Shown here: piece by piece, positions 31,120 through 32,007 of the stretch
Layout of the letters: every line of letters starts with the position of its first letter
Position numbering within the stretch: the first letter of the stretch is position 1
NCBI GenBank assembly: GCA_964608895.1
Contig: CAZSPT010000003.1
Coordinates: 1-32,007 of the forward strand
Source: CAZSPT01 sp964608895
Lineage (GTDB): Bacteria; Patescibacteriota; Patescibacteriia; 2-01-FULL-39-33
Reading direction: 5' to 3'
DNA length: 32,007 bases
Program-made: the position numbers and the translations under genes
Notes under the pieces: model-generated
The model's database searches: none
What the model saw: only the letters and a program-made list of their open reading frames with translations
What the model was told of the DNA's origin: nothing

Positions 31120-31922
31120 TACGATGATTTAATTATCCGCTTAAACAAAAGGTTTTCCTGCTCTTTTAATGATAGATTTCTATGATTGTATCTCCAGACG
31201 TATTCTCCAAGGTAAATAGGCAGTCTTTTTCGTCTGATTCCGCCCCTGGCCGCCAGCTTTCTTTTCAGGTATCCCCAGAACCCCTCCAGTCCATTGATAT
31301 GGTTTCCTTTCTTATCAGAATACTCAAATTCAGAATGTTTAACCAGTCGATGAACATATCCTCTTAAAGCAATACCGGTATATCCTCTCCAAGTATCGGA
31401 GCAAATAGTTGAACCCTTTCTAACCTGTTTTTCAATCAATGGTTGCAAGTCAACGGCTTCGGTCTTGTCCATTACTTTAGCCCAGACCTTGCCATTGCGG
31501 CAAAGGATGCCAAAGATCGGTTGTTTGATTGTCCCGAATCCTCTGGTTCGCTTGCTTCTTTTCTGATATTTAAGCCGTTCTTGGAGCTTTCGGTTTTTCA
31601 TCTGTCCGCCCAGATAGGTTTCGTCCACTTCGACATAGCCGTCAAAGACATCAGGCAGATCTTTGGTCATTTCCATTCTTAACAGCGTTAATGTTTTTAA
31701 CAATTTGTATTTAGAAACATTAACTCTGGCCAGAATGATATTGGTGGAATGTTCCAGGATTAATTCAGAGATGATTTGTTTAAGAATCTTATTCGGAATA
31801 CTCGCTTGGTTTGTTTTAGGAGTGAAAAGACAACGGCAATTTCTGCATTTCAATCTCTTGTCAGATACTTTCCAAAATTTAGATTTAGAACACTTAGGAC
31901 ACTTGGTTTGAAATGAATTCAT
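31119..31922 (-). CDS. IS1595-family transposase (ISXO2-like DDE)
   Basis: 267 residues, complete. N-terminal zinc ribbon (Cys8/11, Cys26/29) of the type that precedes ISXO2-like domains, a helix-turn-helix-like helical segment (about 43-85), then the catalytic core: Asp100 in VEVDETYLGG, Asp176 in CSDTWRGYTG, and His208-Ile-Asn210-Gly-Leu-Glu213 in NHINGLEGFWGYLKRKL, the site of the third catalytic residue in this family. The C-terminus YLGEYVWRYNHRNL is typical. No frameshift or stop is present, so the element may still be active. Confidence 0.95.
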   Translation of the reverse strand: MNSFQTKCPKCSKSKFWKVSDKRLKCRNCRCLFTPKTNQASIPNKILKQIISELILEHSTNIILARVNVSKYKLLKTLTLLRMEMTKDLPDVFDGYVEVDETYLGGQMKNRKLQERLKYQKRSKRTRGFGTIKQPIFGILCRNGKVWAKVMDKTEAVDLQPLIEKQVRKGSTICSDTWRGYTGIALRGYVHRLVKHSEFEYSDKKGNHINGLEGFWGYLKRKLAARGGIRRKRLPIYLGEYVWRYNHRNLSLKEQENLLFKRIIKSS

Positions 31923-31945
31923 GATGATAGAATTTTATCATCTTT

Positions 31946-31969
31946 GGTTCACTTTTCAAACTTTACCCT
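31946..31969. repeat. Right terminal inverted repeat of the IS
   Basis: GGTTC at its inner side and AACTTTACCCT at its outer edge, the reverse complement of the left end. The remaining 38 bases to the window edge are AT-rich with nothing recognised. Confidence 0.85.
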
Positions 31970-32007
31970 AAAATATTTTTAATTGAAGCAAAACACCTTA
32001 ACACATC

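Larger units (their letters stand above)
31096..31969 (-). mobile_element. IS1595-family insertion sequence
   Basis: An 874-bp element: one transposase gene bounded by imperfect inverted repeats of about 24 bp whose outer 11 bases are identical (AGGGTAAAGTT). Flanking 8-mers (GATATGAT on the left, AAAATATT on the right) do not match, so no target-site duplication is seen. Confidence 0.88.

Overview
The window reads as a chromosomal segment of a Patescibacteria/CPR bacterium, probably of the Parcubacteria group (inference). The grounds are: a complete monoderm-style type IV pilus (T4P) cluster with no PilQ secretin or PilP lipoprotein; surface proteins with GWAWS-type and VGIGT-type repeats; small three-helix 'T4SS pilin' proteins typical of this group; mostly leaderless or Shine-Dalgarno-less starts; and ordinary use of TGA as a stop, which argues against the code-25 lineages.

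Left half, all on the minus strand (transcribed from about 15.4 kb toward 1): a 1295-residue repeat-rich fibre/adhesin, a 611-residue Cys-rich GWAWS surface protein, then pilM, pilN, pilO, a small membrane protein, pilB, a stand-alone receiver protein, pilC, an unknown soluble protein, the major-type prepilin (own promoter and terminator), a pilin-like membrane protein and prepilin peptidase pilD (cut by the window edge). This is an assembly machine plus candidate surface cargo. The PilN is unusual: it carries two copies of the INLLP-type PilM-docking motif separated by about 320 charged, repeat-containing residues.

From 15.4 kb the direction flips. A palindromic -10 element (15447-15460) may serve both directions. 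On the plus strand it drives lemA-htpX-clpC (envelope/proteostasis). An envelope operon follows: a two-helix protein, a TolB-like propeller, a membrane-anchored DsbA-like protein with a CSYS instead of CxxC site, and two tandem T4SS-pilin-like proteins. Those two share a 367-bp 5' region with one mismatch but have unrelated C-terminal domains; the first ends in an M15-peptidase-like zinc motif set. A strong terminator closes the operon.

24-29.5 kb is housekeeping: radA, a small zinc-ribbon protein with a complex leader (perfect promoter, two upstream mini-ORFs, hairpin with AGGAGG in its loop), a 3-methyladenine DNA glycosylase, a 69-residue orphan with a strong ribosome binding site, and a membrane protein-tRNA-Arg(GCG)-recG operon. 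tRNA-Ser(UGA) follows. Directly downstream of tRNA-Ser lies an accessory segment: a DpnA-like adenine methyltransferase and a MutH/Sau3AI-like nuclease (a likely restriction-modification pair), then an IS1595-type insertion sequence with terminal inverted repeats. No CRISPR array, rRNA or origin was seen, and no gene-free stretch exceeds 300 bases.
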